Notes under the pieces: generated by a model
The model's database searches: none
Seen by the model: only the letters and a program-made list of their open reading frames with translations
What the model was told of the DNA's origin: nothing
Translations under genes and position numbers: made by a program
Assembly: GCA_009838735.1 (NCBI GenBank)
Contig: VXQZ01000037.1
Span: 22,127 to 86,126, forward strand
Direction of reading: 5' to 3'
Source of the DNA: Chloroflexota bacterium
GTDB lineage: Bacteria; Chloroflexota; Dehalococcoidia; Bin125
DNA: 64,000 bases
Part shown: piece after piece, positions 38,988 through 48,260 of the stretch
Layout of the letters: each line of letters opens with the position of its first letter
Position numbering within the stretch: the first letter of the stretch is position 1

Positions 38988-39859
38988 GGGACTTCCGGTA
39001 CGTCGGAGTCATCGCGCAAAGCTTTGAGCATGTCGACGTCGGCCTTGCCGGGTCCGCCGCCTTCATAGCCGGGGACTTCGAGCAGCCAGGCGGCTTTGCG
39101 CAGGAGTCGATTCCTGACCATGCGGCGGAAGGCTTTGATCCCGATGCTGCCCTGGCCGATATTCTCGTGGCGATCTTTGCCCGAGCCGAGTTCGGTCTTG
39201 GAGTCGTTGGCATGGATCGCGGCCAAGTTGTCGGCGCCGAGCTCGCGCTGGAATTCGTCGACGGTTTCCTTGAGCCCCGCGATCGTGGCGACGTTGTAGC
39301 CAGCGGCGTGGGCGTGGCAGGTGTCGAGGCAGATGCGTACACGGGGGTTGTCGACGGCGTTCATAATCGCCGAGATCTCGGAGAAGACGGAGCCGACGGA
39401 TCGGCCGGCGCCGGCGTTGTTTTCGATCAGCAAGAGCGCGTCGTCGGGGGTTCGATCGAGCGCTTCCGCCATGGAAGCGGCGATCCTGGGCAGGGCGTGG
39501 TCGAATCCCGAGCCCATGTGGGAACCGACGTGGAAGATGACGCCGTCGGCGCCGATTCTTGCGGCCAGGTCGAGCTCGGCGGTCAAGGTATCGGTGGATT
39601 TGCGCAGCAGCTCGTCGTCGGGCGATGCGAGATTGATCAGATAGACGGCGTGGATGAACGAGGACTTCAGCTTCGCCTGCTTGAACTTCGCGCGGTATGA
39701 CTCGGTGTCTTCGTCGGGATGATGTTTGCGGCGCCACATCTGCGGCGCGGCGCCGAAGATCTGGAATGACTCGGCGCCTACTTCGACCGCTCGGTCAACC
39801 GCCTTGTCGATCCCGCCCGCGGAGGAGACGTGAGCGCCGAGGCTTGGAGTCCGCGCCAC
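38972..39859 (-). CDS. nfo: Endonuclease IV
   Basis: LGAHVSSAGGIDKAVDRAVEVGAESFQIF, RICLDTCHAHAAGYN, IHANDSKTELGSGKDRHENIGQGSIG. Confidence 0.95.
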   Translation of the reverse strand: MARTPSLGAHVSSAGGIDKAVDRAVEVGAESFQIFGAAPQMWRRKHHPDEDTESYRAKFKQAKLKSSFIHAVYLINLASPDDELLRKSTDTLTAELDLAARIGADGVIFHVGSHMGSGFDHALPRIAASMAEALDRTPDDALLLIENNAGAGRSVGSVFSEISAIMNAVDNPRVRICLDTCHAHAAGYNVATIAGLKETVDEFQRELGADNLAAIHANDSKTELGSGKDRHENIGQGSIGIKAFRRMVRNRLLRKAAWLLEVPGYEGGGPGKADVDMLKALRDDSDVPEVPQPAE

Positions 39860-39861
39860 GA

Positions 39862-40170
39862 CTAGAGTCCGACGGCGCGGGCCGTGCGTTCAGCGGCTCG
39901 GCGCAGCGGCTTGGCGTAGGCAGCGTCGAGGACTGCCTGTCGGAGATCTTCCTCATCGACGGGAGCGCTCAGACGGACCGTTGCCGTCGCGGATTCCAGG
40001 TCGCAGGAGGCAGACTCAACTGAGTCGAGTCGATTGAGCGAGTTGGTCACCCTGTTGGCGCAAACCCCGCAGAAGAGGCCTTCGATCTGCAGCGTGGCTG
40101 CGTCATCATCCAGCGCGGTCACGCTGGAATCGGGGGCTCGGAGCAACCGGCGGGGCTTGATCCAGGGCAT
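39862..40170 (-). CDS. Heavy-metal-associated (HMA-like) domain protein
   Basis: IEGLFCGVCANRVTNSLNRLDSVESASCDLESATATVRL. Confidence 0.7.
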   Translation of the reverse strand: MPWIKPRRLLRAPDSSVTALDDDAATLQIEGLFCGVCANRVTNSLNRLDSVESASCDLESATATVRLSAPVDEEDLRQAVLDAAYAKPLRRAAERTARAVGL

Positions 40171-40179
40171 GTCGATAGC

Positions 40180-41631
40180 CTACCGATTCTTCCAGTCGAG
40201 GTATCGGCGCACGGCGCGGGCGCAGGATTCGATGCTGTGATAGCAAGCGATGCCACGCTCATTGAGGCGGCGTTGGAGGTCAAGACCTCTCTCGAAGCCG
40301 ACGTTGGTGCGGGGCTGACGGATGACGACGGCGAGCGGCTTGCTCAGCTTGGGGGCGACGTTGGCGAGGTCGTTTGCCATCCGCTCGGCGAAGTTGTCGC
40401 GGCGGGAGCTCGGGCCGCCGCTGTCGGCTCCGGTGTGGACCATGAGCCAGTCGATGTTCGGATCGTCGGCGACCGCGGTCAGGGCGGTCTCGATCTTGTC
40501 GCCCTCGAACATGAAGCCGGCGTCGAGCGGGTTGCGAATCGAGGTTCCGGCAACCGGTGTGAACTCGCGCAGAACGTTCTGCGTCTTCTCTGAGAACCAG
40601 GGGACGGGAATGTCGTTGCGGTCGCAGATGTCGGCGGCGAGGACCGAGACCCCACCGCCGCCGCCGAGCACGGCGCAGCGTGGGCCGCTGACGCTCGGCA
40701 GGCGTTCGATTGTGACGGCGAGATCGAGCAGTTCCTCGACGCTGTTGGCGGGAATGAATCCGGCCTGACGCTGAACCGCGTTCCAGATCTGGGCGGATCC
40801 GGCCAGTGAACCGGTGTGGGAAGAGGCGGCGCGCGAGCCGGCTTCGGTCAGTCCGCCCTTGAGCACGACCAGCGGTTTGCGAGCAGTGGCCATGTCGCGG
40901 GCTACGCGCAGAAAGTCGCGTCCGTTGCGAATGCCTTCGAGGTAGGCGAGGACGATGTCGGTGTCGGGATCGTGGGCGAGGAACTCGAGGAAATCGGCCT
41001 CATTGAGATCGGAGGCGTTGCCAAACGAGGCGACGTTGGAGAAGTTGATGCCTCGGCGGACGCCTTCGCCGACCACCTCGGAGGCGTTCATGCCTGATTG
41101 CGAGAGCATGCCGACGCGTCCGGGCGTGGTGGAGCCCTCTTCCATCCAGGAGACGCCGCCACGGGTTGAATGGACGCCCATGCAGTTCGGGCCGATCATG
41201 CGGATGCCGGCTTCATGCAGCCTGCGCAATACCTCGGTTTCGAGGTCGGCGCGCTCGGTGCTGCCGGTTTCGCCGAATCCTGCCGTGAACAGGTGGACGA
41301 CTTTGACGCCCTTGGCGATCGCATCATCGATCAGTCCGAGAATCGCGGAGGCGGGAACGGCGGAGATCAGCGACTCGACGGTACCGGGCACGTCAGCCAG
41401 GGACTGGTAGAGGGGCGTCCCGTCGGGGAGTTCGCCGCCGCGCGGGTTGAGGCAGTAGACCTGCGGTACGCGGTCGAGATTGCGGATGCCGCGGAGGAAC
41501 ATCTGCCCGCCGCCCCAACCGGTGGTGCGAGGTGAAACCCCGGCGATCGCGACGGAGCCAGGCGCAAACGCGGTTCGCAATGCGGTCTGAGCGTCGGCTT
41601 GCGGCTCGGATTCCGAAGGAACAAAGGTCAT
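40180..41631 (-). CDS. CoA-binding protein / NDP-forming acyl-CoA synthetase alpha subunit, paralog 2
   Basis: FAPGSVAIAGVSPRTTGWGGG, HLFTAGFGETG, MIGPNCMGVHS. Confidence 0.85.
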   Translation of the reverse strand: MTFVPSESEPQADAQTALRTAFAPGSVAIAGVSPRTTGWGGGQMFLRGIRNLDRVPQVYCLNPRGGELPDGTPLYQSLADVPGTVESLISAVPASAILGLIDDAIAKGVKVVHLFTAGFGETGSTERADLETEVLRRLHEAGIRMIGPNCMGVHSTRGGVSWMEEGSTTPGRVGMLSQSGMNASEVVGEGVRRGINFSNVASFGNASDLNEADFLEFLAHDPDTDIVLAYLEGIRNGRDFLRVARDMATARKPLVVLKGGLTEAGSRAASSHTGSLAGSAQIWNAVQRQAGFIPANSVEELLDLAVTIERLPSVSGPRCAVLGGGGGVSVLAADICDRNDIPVPWFSEKTQNVLREFTPVAGTSIRNPLDAGFMFEGDKIETALTAVADDPNIDWLMVHTGADSGGPSSRRDNFAERMANDLANVAPKLSKPLAVVIRQPRTNVGFERGLDLQRRLNERGIACYHSIESCARAVRRYLDWKNR

Positions 41632-41680
41632 GTCGGGCCTTCCCAGTGGGCGCGCGAGTAGCGTATCAAGCGAGGTGCTG

Positions 41681-42313
41681 ATGTCCGAAATCGTCGTTCC
41701 TTCGAGACTTGGACCGATCGGTGCGAAGTGGCATCGGCCGTCGCGCGAAGTGTCACGCGGCGCGGTGTTGTGCGTCGGCGGGTTTGACGGTGGCTTTGAC
41801 GGTCCGGCTGAGGGGATCTACGGCGACCTTGGGGAGGCCATGCCGGAGCTTGGGATTGGCGTGCTGAGGTTGGACTTTCGGGTCAAGACGTCGCCAGGAC
41901 CGATCGACGACGGGACCCTCGACGTACTGGCCGGGATCGACTGGCTGATTGAGCAAGGAATGGAACGGGTGGCGCTGATCGGTCATTCCTACGGCGGAGC
42001 AATCGTCGTCCGGGCGGCACATCGATCGGAGGCGGTAGCCGGGACGTGCGCGCTGTCGACACAGACGATGGGGATTGAGCCGGATGAGGTGAAGGCGCTG
42101 GCACCGCGTCCGCTCCTGCTGATTCATGGCGGCGCGGATTGGCGGCTGCCGCCCCGATTGTCCGAATGGGTGTACTCGCTGGCTGGCGAGGGTCGTGAAT
42201 TGCACATCCTCGACGGTGCGACGCACTCCCTGCGTCAGCGTCGGGATGATCTGTGGGTGTTGCTGTTGGACTGGATCGATCGGGTGTTGCTCGTCACCGA
42301 ACTTGAGCGATGA
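41681..42313 (+). CDS. Alpha/beta hydrolase
   Basis: ERVALIGHSYGGAIVVRAAH; LLLIHGGADWRLPP; ILDGATHSL. Confidence 0.82.
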   Translation: MSEIVVPSRLGPIGAKWHRPSREVSRGAVLCVGGFDGGFDGPAEGIYGDLGEAMPELGIGVLRLDFRVKTSPGPIDDGTLDVLAGIDWLIEQGMERVALIGHSYGGAIVVRAAHRSEAVAGTCALSTQTMGIEPDEVKALAPRPLLLIHGGADWRLPPRLSEWVYSLAGEGRELHILDGATHSLRQRRDDLWVLLLDWIDRVLLVTELER

Positions 42314-42324
42314 ACCGAGCTTTG

Positions 42325-42355
42325 CGAGATACCCGCGGCAAGCGCGGGTATGACG
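42325..42355. repeat. Palindromic repeat, family 2 (copy 2)
   Basis: 31-bp identity with 35563-35593. Confidence 0.9.
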
Positions 42356-42364
42356 AATCTCGGA

Positions 42365-43753
42365 TCAGATCGGCGGACGCTGCCAGCCGCCGAGGTCGTT
42401 CTCCAGAGCCGCCGCCAGTGCCAGGGTGACATCCTCTCGCCAGGGGTGGGCGAGGACCTGGATACCGATCGGCAGGCCATCGCTGGATTCGCCGCAGCGG
42501 AGGGCGGTACCGGGCCAGCCGGCGATGTTGTAGGGGCCGGTGTAGAACATGGTGCGCAGCTCTTTGCTGAAGGTCTGGCCATGTTCCGGGGCCGCGCGGG
42601 CGGCAACCGGCGCGACGATGGCGTCGTAGGGCTGGATGAACTGGAGCATCTCGCTGCGGAAGCGGTCCTGGTATTCGAGCGACTCGGTGAACACGTCGGT
42701 GTCGGTTGGCTCGATCAGGTCGAATCCCTTCTTGAGGAACTCGGACTCCTCGGTTGTGCCCCATTTGTTGAGCATGCGCTGAACCCAGCCTCGGCCGTCG
42801 CCGCCGCCGACGCGCGGCCAGAGATCGACGTACTCCGCCAAGGGAGGCGGGGTGTCGTGGGCGACTGAGGAAACCCGCTCTGCGAGGGCGGTGACTGCGG
42901 CGTCGAGGACGGCACGGGTGTCTTCGTCGGGCTCGAGATAGCCGTCTACATCTGAGTACCAGGCGATGTTGAGGCTGCTGAGGTCGACGTCGTCCGGGTT
43001 GCGCAGCGGGACCGGATGGATGAACGGGTCGACGCCGTCGGGACCGGAGATGATCGGCAGCGACAGGACGAGGTCGTCCACGTAGCGGCACATGGGACCG
43101 ATCGTGGTCCAGGCGTCGAGCGCGCCCATCCCCCAGGGCACGATGTGCCCGGTGCGAGGCACGCGTCCGGCCGTGGGCTTGATCCCGCAGATGCCGCTGA
43201 AGTGTGATGGTAGGCGGATGCTACCGCCGGTGTCGCTGCCCAGGTCAAGCGGCGAACCGCCTGCCGAGACAATCGCCGCCGCACCCCCGCTGGAACCGCC
43301 GGGCGTGCGCTCGGGATTGAACGGATTGCGGGTCCGTCCGTAGATCAGATTGTCGGTCTCGCCGGCGAGGGTCAGCTCGGGCGTGTTGGTCTTGCCCATC
43401 AAGATGGCGCCGGCGGCGCGCAGGCGGGCCGTGACTGTGGAGTCCGCCTCAGGCACGAATTCCTTGCGGCCCAGCGTGCCTCCGGTCGAGATTACGCCCT
43501 CGGTGTCGTGCGAATCCTTGAGCGTGATCGGGACGCCATGCAGCGGACCCAGTTCGTCGCCGCGGGCAATGGCAGCATCTGCCTCTGCCGCCTCGGTGCG
43601 GGCACGATCGGCGCAGAGGTGGACGACGGCGTTCAGCGTCGGATTGACCTCGTCGATCCGGGCGAGGTGCGCTTCAAGCACTTCCGAGGCTGAGACCTCG
43701 CGCTCGCGGATGGCTTGGGAGATTTCGGTGAGGGAAGAGAAGGTGTCGACCAT
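42365..43753 (-). CDS. Amidase signature family protein
   Basis: GPLHGVPITLKDSHDTEG, ERTPGGSSGGAAAIVSAGGSPLDLGSDTGGSIRLPSHFSGICGIKPT. Confidence 0.93.
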   Translation of the reverse strand: MVDTFSSLTEISQAIREREVSASEVLEAHLARIDEVNPTLNAVVHLCADRARTEAAEADAAIARGDELGPLHGVPITLKDSHDTEGVISTGGTLGRKEFVPEADSTVTARLRAAGAILMGKTNTPELTLAGETDNLIYGRTRNPFNPERTPGGSSGGAAAIVSAGGSPLDLGSDTGGSIRLPSHFSGICGIKPTAGRVPRTGHIVPWGMGALDAWTTIGPMCRYVDDLVLSLPIISGPDGVDPFIHPVPLRNPDDVDLSSLNIAWYSDVDGYLEPDEDTRAVLDAAVTALAERVSSVAHDTPPPLAEYVDLWPRVGGGDGRGWVQRMLNKWGTTEESEFLKKGFDLIEPTDTDVFTESLEYQDRFRSEMLQFIQPYDAIVAPVAARAAPEHGQTFSKELRTMFYTGPYNIAGWPGTALRCGESSDGLPIGIQVLAHPWREDVTLALAAALENDLGGWQRPPI

Positions 43754-43794
43754 CGGGCGCCTCCGGGCGATTGCCGCAAGACGCCTCCGGCGCG

Positions 43795-44601
43795 TCAGCG
43801 GCCCTTGAATTGGGCAGGACGCTTTTCGGCGAAGGCGGTGGTGCCTTCGCGGGCGTCCTCGGTGACCATGATTTCAGAGTAGAGCTGCGATTCCAACGCC
43901 ATGCCATCGGCGAAGCCCGTCTGGAGCAGCACGCCTTCGTAGGCGGCGCGCTTCGACGCCCGGACGGCGAGCGGTCCGTTGGATGCGATCTCTTCGGCCC
44001 ATTCTCGGGCGGTGGGCAGCAAATCGTCGGGCGTGGTGACGGCGTTGGCGAGGCCAATCCGTTCGGCCTCGTGCGCGTCGAGGTGGTTGGCTCGGAGGAG
44101 CAGCTCGAGCGCCTTGCCGAACGGGACGTAGCGGGCCAGGCGTTGGACCTGGCCGCCGCCGGGCAGGAGGCCGCGTTTGGGCGCCATGGAGCCGATGCGC
44201 GCCGTGTCGCTCAAGATTCGCAGGTCGCAAGAGAGCGCGAGGGCGAAGCCGCCGGCCAGGCACCAGCCGTTGATCGCCGCAATTGTCGGCTTCCAGGTCT
44301 TGTCGGGACCCCACGAGGACAGGCCAGCGGCGTTGGCCGCAGCCGACTCACGGTTCGAAGCCGACCTGGCGGCGCGATTGATCTCATCGTCGTGTGCATC
44401 GGGTCGGACGAGGTCGCGGCCGGCGCAAAATGCCCGTCCCGAGCCCGTGATGATTGCGACGTGGAGGTTGTCGTCCTGATCGAACGCCGCCCAGAACTCA
44501 TCCAGTTGGCGAGACATCTCGGGACTGATGGCGTTCATTCGCTCCGGGCGATCGAGCGTGACCGTGGCGATCTTGCCGTCGGTGTCGATGCGGACCGTCA
44601 T
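43795..44601 (-). CDS. Enoyl-CoA hydratase/isomerase family protein
   Basis: VTLDRPERMNAIS, GWCLAGGFALALSCDLRI, RIGLANAV. Confidence 0.92.
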   Translation of the reverse strand: MTVRIDTDGKIATVTLDRPERMNAISPEMSRQLDEFWAAFDQDDNLHVAIITGSGRAFCAGRDLVRPDAHDDEINRAARSASNRESAAANAAGLSSWGPDKTWKPTIAAINGWCLAGGFALALSCDLRILSDTARIGSMAPKRGLLPGGGQVQRLARYVPFGKALELLLRANHLDAHEAERIGLANAVTTPDDLLPTAREWAEEIASNGPLAVRASKRAAYEGVLLQTGFADGMALESQLYSEIMVTEDAREGTTAFAEKRPAQFKGR

Positions 44602-44607
44602 TGGCGT

Positions 44608-44883
44608 CTATCCGCCCGCGACTGCGGGGACGATTGAGACTTCGTCGCCCTGGCTGAGGGGAGTATGCAAGCCGTCGAGAAAACGCACGTCTTCGCCGTT
44701 GACGAAGAGGTTGACGAATCGGCGAATCTCGCCATCTTCATCAACGATCCGATCGCCGATTCCGGGGAACTGGCGCTCGAGATCGAGGACGAGGTGTTGC
44801 AGGGTCTCGCCGCCTGCCTCGACGACATCGCGGTCGGAGGTCAGGGAGCGCAGTGGAGTAGGAATGCGCACGGATACGCTCAT
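44608..44883 (-). CDS. MoaD/ThiS-family ubiquitin-like sulfur carrier protein
   Basis: VNLFVNGEDVRFLDGLHTPLSQGDEVSIVPAVAGG, C-terminal GG. Confidence 0.88.
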   Translation of the reverse strand: MSVSVRIPTPLRSLTSDRDVVEAGGETLQHLVLDLERQFPGIGDRIVDEDGEIRRFVNLFVNGEDVRFLDGLHTPLSQGDEVSIVPAVAGG

Positions 44884-45007
44884 CGATGGAGCTCGATTCG
44901 TTCTGGTGTTGTGTCGATGGTTCAGAGACTAGCGCGGGATTGCGGCACGGTCTGCGCTGATCGATGCAGTTCCGACGAGGACGCTGCCGCAGTGGGGATC
45001 GGGGCTG

Positions 45008-45334
45008 CTATGCGTCTGGCTGGTCCGCTTCCCAGAGGACCTGACAGGGGCCGCAAACAATGGCGGAGATCACTTCGCGGCCGCCGTCGCCATCCAGATC
45101 AAGGGTCTCGTATTCGATGTCCGCCTCAACGCCGCAGTCGGGGCAGAGCGGCCGCAGCACGTAGTCGAAATCACCCGAGGTGACCGAGCTGCGATGAACG
45201 AGCGTGTCGATGTCGACCCACTCGTCGAACGGTACGGAGCGGACGGCGAAACTGGCCAGGTCGGCAGAGAGGTCGGCCGACATACCCTCAGTGGGCGGAT
45301 CACCGGGCGTCCGTCCGCCGCTACGTGTACTCAT
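45008..45334 (-). CDS. Small zinc-ribbon-like hypothetical protein
   Basis: Two CxxC pairs: LRPLCPDCGVEA and IVCGPCQVLW. Confidence 0.55.
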   Translation of the reverse strand: MSTRSGGRTPGDPPTEGMSADLSADLASFAVRSVPFDEWVDIDTLVHRSSVTSGDFDYVLRPLCPDCGVEADIEYETLDLDGDGGREVISAIVCGPCQVLWEADQPDA

Positions 45335-45361
45335 ATGCGCAGTGTACGGATGCGCAACGGT

Positions 45362-45616
45362 CTAGCGACGGTACATGGAGCGAACGGCGGAATCCGCGTC
45401 GTCTTCGCTCCAGGCCTGGCGGCTGGCGCCGCGGCGACCTGTGAAGATGTCGGAGTTGTTGATCCGCTTGTCTTCCGGGATTGAATTGTAGAACTCACGT
45501 AACGAGTTACAACGTACGCAGTGTCCTACTGAAGTGGCGCCGTCGGGCGTGTCAACCATCCAGATGTGAGCACATCCCTGTGGGGCAGCGGCTTCCCCGG
45601 CTACAGCTGTAACCAT
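45362..45616 (-). CDS. Small CxH/CxxC zinc-ribbon-like protein
   Basis: CAHIWMVDTPDGATSVGHCVRCNSLREFYNSIP. Confidence 0.6.
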   Translation of the reverse strand: MVTAVAGEAAAPQGCAHIWMVDTPDGATSVGHCVRCNSLREFYNSIPEDKRINNSDIFTGRRGASRQAWSEDDADSAVRSMYRR

Positions 45617-45712
45617 TGGAATCTCCGGGGAGATCGGCCCGCCGCCTGGCGTCCTGTTCGCGGGAGATAGTACTTGCCATATCGCCCGCGCCTGACATTA
45701 CGTTCGCCGATT

Positions 45713-45774
45713 GAGTTAACTTTGTCAACTCGATGTAACGTTCGACGTTATGTCTCCTCGTCGTACAATTGTAC
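45713..45774. promoter_or_regulatory. Cluster of inverted repeats upstream of 45362-45616
   Basis: GAGTTAAC-TTT-GTCAACTC; TAACGT-TCG-ACGTTA; perfect palindrome GTACAATTGTAC, in locally AT-rich DNA. Confidence 0.5.
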
Positions 45775-45828
45775 TAAATGTGCGTTCTAATGTTGAATTG
45801 TCTAATCGATATACGTATCAGGCGCTGA

Positions 45829-46293
45829 TCAACTTGCAGGCTCCATCGTTTTGATGAATTCCAGAGCGCCCTCGGGGTGGGCGTTGAAGTCGCGCGGGGC
45901 GTCGATGATGTGCCGCACCACGCCGTCGGGGTCGATCACGTAGGTTGTCCGCGAGGTGATGCCGCGCTCTTCGTTGAGAATGCCCCAGGCCTTGCCTGTC
46001 CGGCCCCAGGGGAAGTCGCCGAGCAGGGGAAATTCGAGTCCCAGTTCGATCGCATAGGCGCCATTGGCGAAGGGGGAGTCGACGGAGATGCCCAGCACCT
46101 GGGCGCCCGCCTCCTGGAACTCCTGGTGCAGTTCCTGGAAGCGGCTCAGTTCGTTGGTTCAACCGCCGGTGAAGGCGAGCACGTACCAGGCGACCACCAC
46201 CGTCTGGCCGCGATACTCGGAGAGAGTGTGTTCCTTACGGTCGCCGTCCATCAGCGTGAAGTCGGGCGCTACCTGTCCAATTTCGACTGCCAT
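45829..46293 (-). CDS. Selenocysteine-containing peroxiredoxin (AhpC/TSA family), in-frame UGA at codon 45
   Basis: MAVEIGQVAPDFTLMDGDRKEHTLSEYRGQTVVVAWYVLAFTGG-U-TNELSRFQELHQEF...; TGA (46159-46161) at peroxidatic Cys position; downstream hairpin. Confidence 0.85.
46110..46141 (-). promoter_or_regulatory. Candidate bacterial SECIS element of the peroxiredoxin
   Basis: CUUCCAGGAACU-GCACCAGG-AGUUCCAGGAGG; loop begins with G, 29 nt after UGA. Confidence 0.75.
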
Positions 46294-46376
46294 GGGATCG
46301 ATCCTGACTGCGCCCGTCGTTCGGGCTCGATTGTTGGGGCACTGTCCGTAGCTTAGTCGCTGGGTATACTCCGGCC

Positions 46377-46922
46377 ATGGCTAACGGCGCCGAGTATGAC
46401 CTGGGTGCGGCGGAGGCTCTGGAAGCGGAAGCGATCGGCCCGCCCGGTCAGCGACGGTTCCGGCTGCGCGTGATTGCGGGCGATCAGACGGCCTCGATCT
46501 GGTGCGAGAAGACGCAGGTGAGCGCGCTGGCCGAGGCGATTCAACAGGTCCTGGCCCGTCATCGGCGAACCGGGGAGGGACGACGCCCGCCATCACGGCC
46601 GCTTGAACCATTCCCGGACCGTGCATCACACGACTTCCTTGCCGGGCGCATCGCTCTGGGTTACGACGAGGACGCCGATACGATCACGCTATTCGCCACC
46701 GATGTGGAGCAGGACGGACCGAATGCAACGCCGACACTGCGGGTCGACCTCGACCGGCAGGCGGCTCGGCTGTTCACCGTCCAGGCAGAGGAGACTGTAG
46801 CCGGAGGGCGTCCGACCTGTCCGCTCTGCCAACAACCGGTCGAGGGCGCGGAGCATCTCTGTCCCCGAAGCAATGGTCACGCCGAGGATGCGCTTGCCGA
46901 AATCGGGCCGCCCGACTTCTAG
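46377..46922 (+). CDS. DUF3090 family protein
   Basis: IWCEKTQVSALAEAIQQVL, GRIALGYDEDADTITLFA, CPLCQQPV. Confidence 0.82.
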   Translation: MANGAEYDLGAAEALEAEAIGPPGQRRFRLRVIAGDQTASIWCEKTQVSALAEAIQQVLARHRRTGEGRRPPSRPLEPFPDRASHDFLAGRIALGYDEDADTITLFATDVEQDGPNATPTLRVDLDRQAARLFTVQAEETVAGGRPTCPLCQQPVEGAEHLCPRSNGHAEDALAEIGPPDF

Positions 46923-46937
46923 GCCCGGAGGCAAGTC

Positions 46938-48254
46938 TTGACGACCCATGAAGGCGCGCGGTCCCGAGACTGGCTGACGGTGCGGGCCGCGCCTCAGCAT
47001 GCTGCGTTTCTACGCACCGTCGCACGCGCGGCCTCCGGCATTCCGCCGCGGCGGCCGCCCCTCTGGACGCTGCAGTACGCCTTCTCGCTACTCGGGACGG
47101 CGTCATTCTTCGCCTGCTTCTTCTACCTGACGACGACGCTGCCGCGAGAGATGACGGACCTTGGCTTCAATCTCTTCGAGATCGGCCTGGTGGTCGGCGG
47201 CTATGCGGCGATCCCAATCTTCCTGCGGCCGCTGGTGGGGCGCTGGAGCGATGGCGGACATCGGATCCGTCAGATGCGGATTGCGCTGATCGCCTTCGTC
47301 GCGTCGTTCATCTTGATGATCTTTACCGAGAATCTCTGGGCGTTGTTTGCGCTGCGTTGCGTGCAGGGCGTCGGGATGGCGTTCTACCCGACATCGGCGG
47401 GATCGTTGGTGGCCGAGATCGTGCCGCCGATGCGCCGTGGGGAAGGGCTTGGCTTCTTCGGCCTCTCGACCAGCTTCGCGCAGACCCTCTCGCCTGTCGC
47501 GGGCGGAGCGGTGGCAGCATTCGCGGGCTTCGAGGGGGTGATGTTGCTCGGAGCAGCAACGGCCGTGCTCTCGCTGTTGGTCACAATCGTCCAGCGCGAG
47601 CCGCCGGCACCGGCCGCTCCGCCGCCGCCGCTCTCATTGAAGGCGCTGATTCCGGCTCGGGCCGTGTTTCCGATGCTGGTCTTCCTCAGTGTCACTCTGG
47701 GATTCTCGGTGGCCGCCGCGTTCCTGGAGCCATTGGCCGATCAGCCGCATCGCAACCTCGGGTTCGTGCCACTGTTCTTCATGTTCTCGGGTCTGGGCGC
47801 GATGCTCTCGAGGCCGATGGCCGGGCGCATCTCAGATCGCGTCGGCCGGGTTCCGGTGATCATCCCCGGACTGATCGCGACCTGCGCGGGCATGGCGTTA
47901 GTGGCACAATCGGAGACAGCGGCGATGCTCTGGCTGGCCGGCATTCTGACGGGAATTGGCATGGGCGGCGCGCACACGGGGCTGCTGGCCCTGGCCGTCG
48001 ACCGGGTTGCTGCCAACCAGCGCGGCGGCGCCACGGCGACGTTCCAATTGGCCTGGGATGTCGGCGGGTTTGCGTCGTTCCTGATTGGGATCGTTGGCGC
48101 GTTCTTCAATGTCGAGATGATTTTCTGGGTCGCAGCGCTGGGCGCGATCATTGCCTTGAGCGGACTGCTACTCGGACGGGTGATGGGCTGGACGCGGTCG
48201 GCGCCGCCGGCGCTGGAGCCGCTTGGGGCCGGGGCCGCTGCGGGAGGCGGGTGA
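46938..48254 (+). CDS. MFS transporter
   Basis: About 12 hydrophobic segments; RPLVGRWSDGGHRIR, RPMAGRISDRVGRVPVI. Confidence 0.9.
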   Translation: MTTHEGARSRDWLTVRAAPQHAAFLRTVARAASGIPPRRPPLWTLQYAFSLLGTASFFACFFYLTTTLPREMTDLGFNLFEIGLVVGGYAAIPIFLRPLVGRWSDGGHRIRQMRIALIAFVASFILMIFTENLWALFALRCVQGVGMAFYPTSAGSLVAEIVPPMRRGEGLGFFGLSTSFAQTLSPVAGGAVAAFAGFEGVMLLGAATAVLSLLVTIVQREPPAPAAPPPPLSLKALIPARAVFPMLVFLSVTLGFSVAAAFLEPLADQPHRNLGFVPLFFMFSGLGAMLSRPMAGRISDRVGRVPVIIPGLIATCAGMALVAQSETAAMLWLAGILTGIGMGGAHTGLLALAVDRVAANQRGGATATFQLAWDVGGFASFLIGIVGAFFNVEMIFWVAALGAIIALSGLLLGRVMGWTRSAPPALEPLGAGAAAGGG

Positions 48255-48260
48255 TGCGGT

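Noticed and set aside
45829-46293. Peroxiredoxin as a nonsense-mutated pseudogene
   Set aside because: A single TGA exactly at the catalytic Cys, intact frame on both sides, a SECIS-like hairpin, and a second independent case at 53778 make Sec the better explanation; sequencing error cannot be fully excluded.
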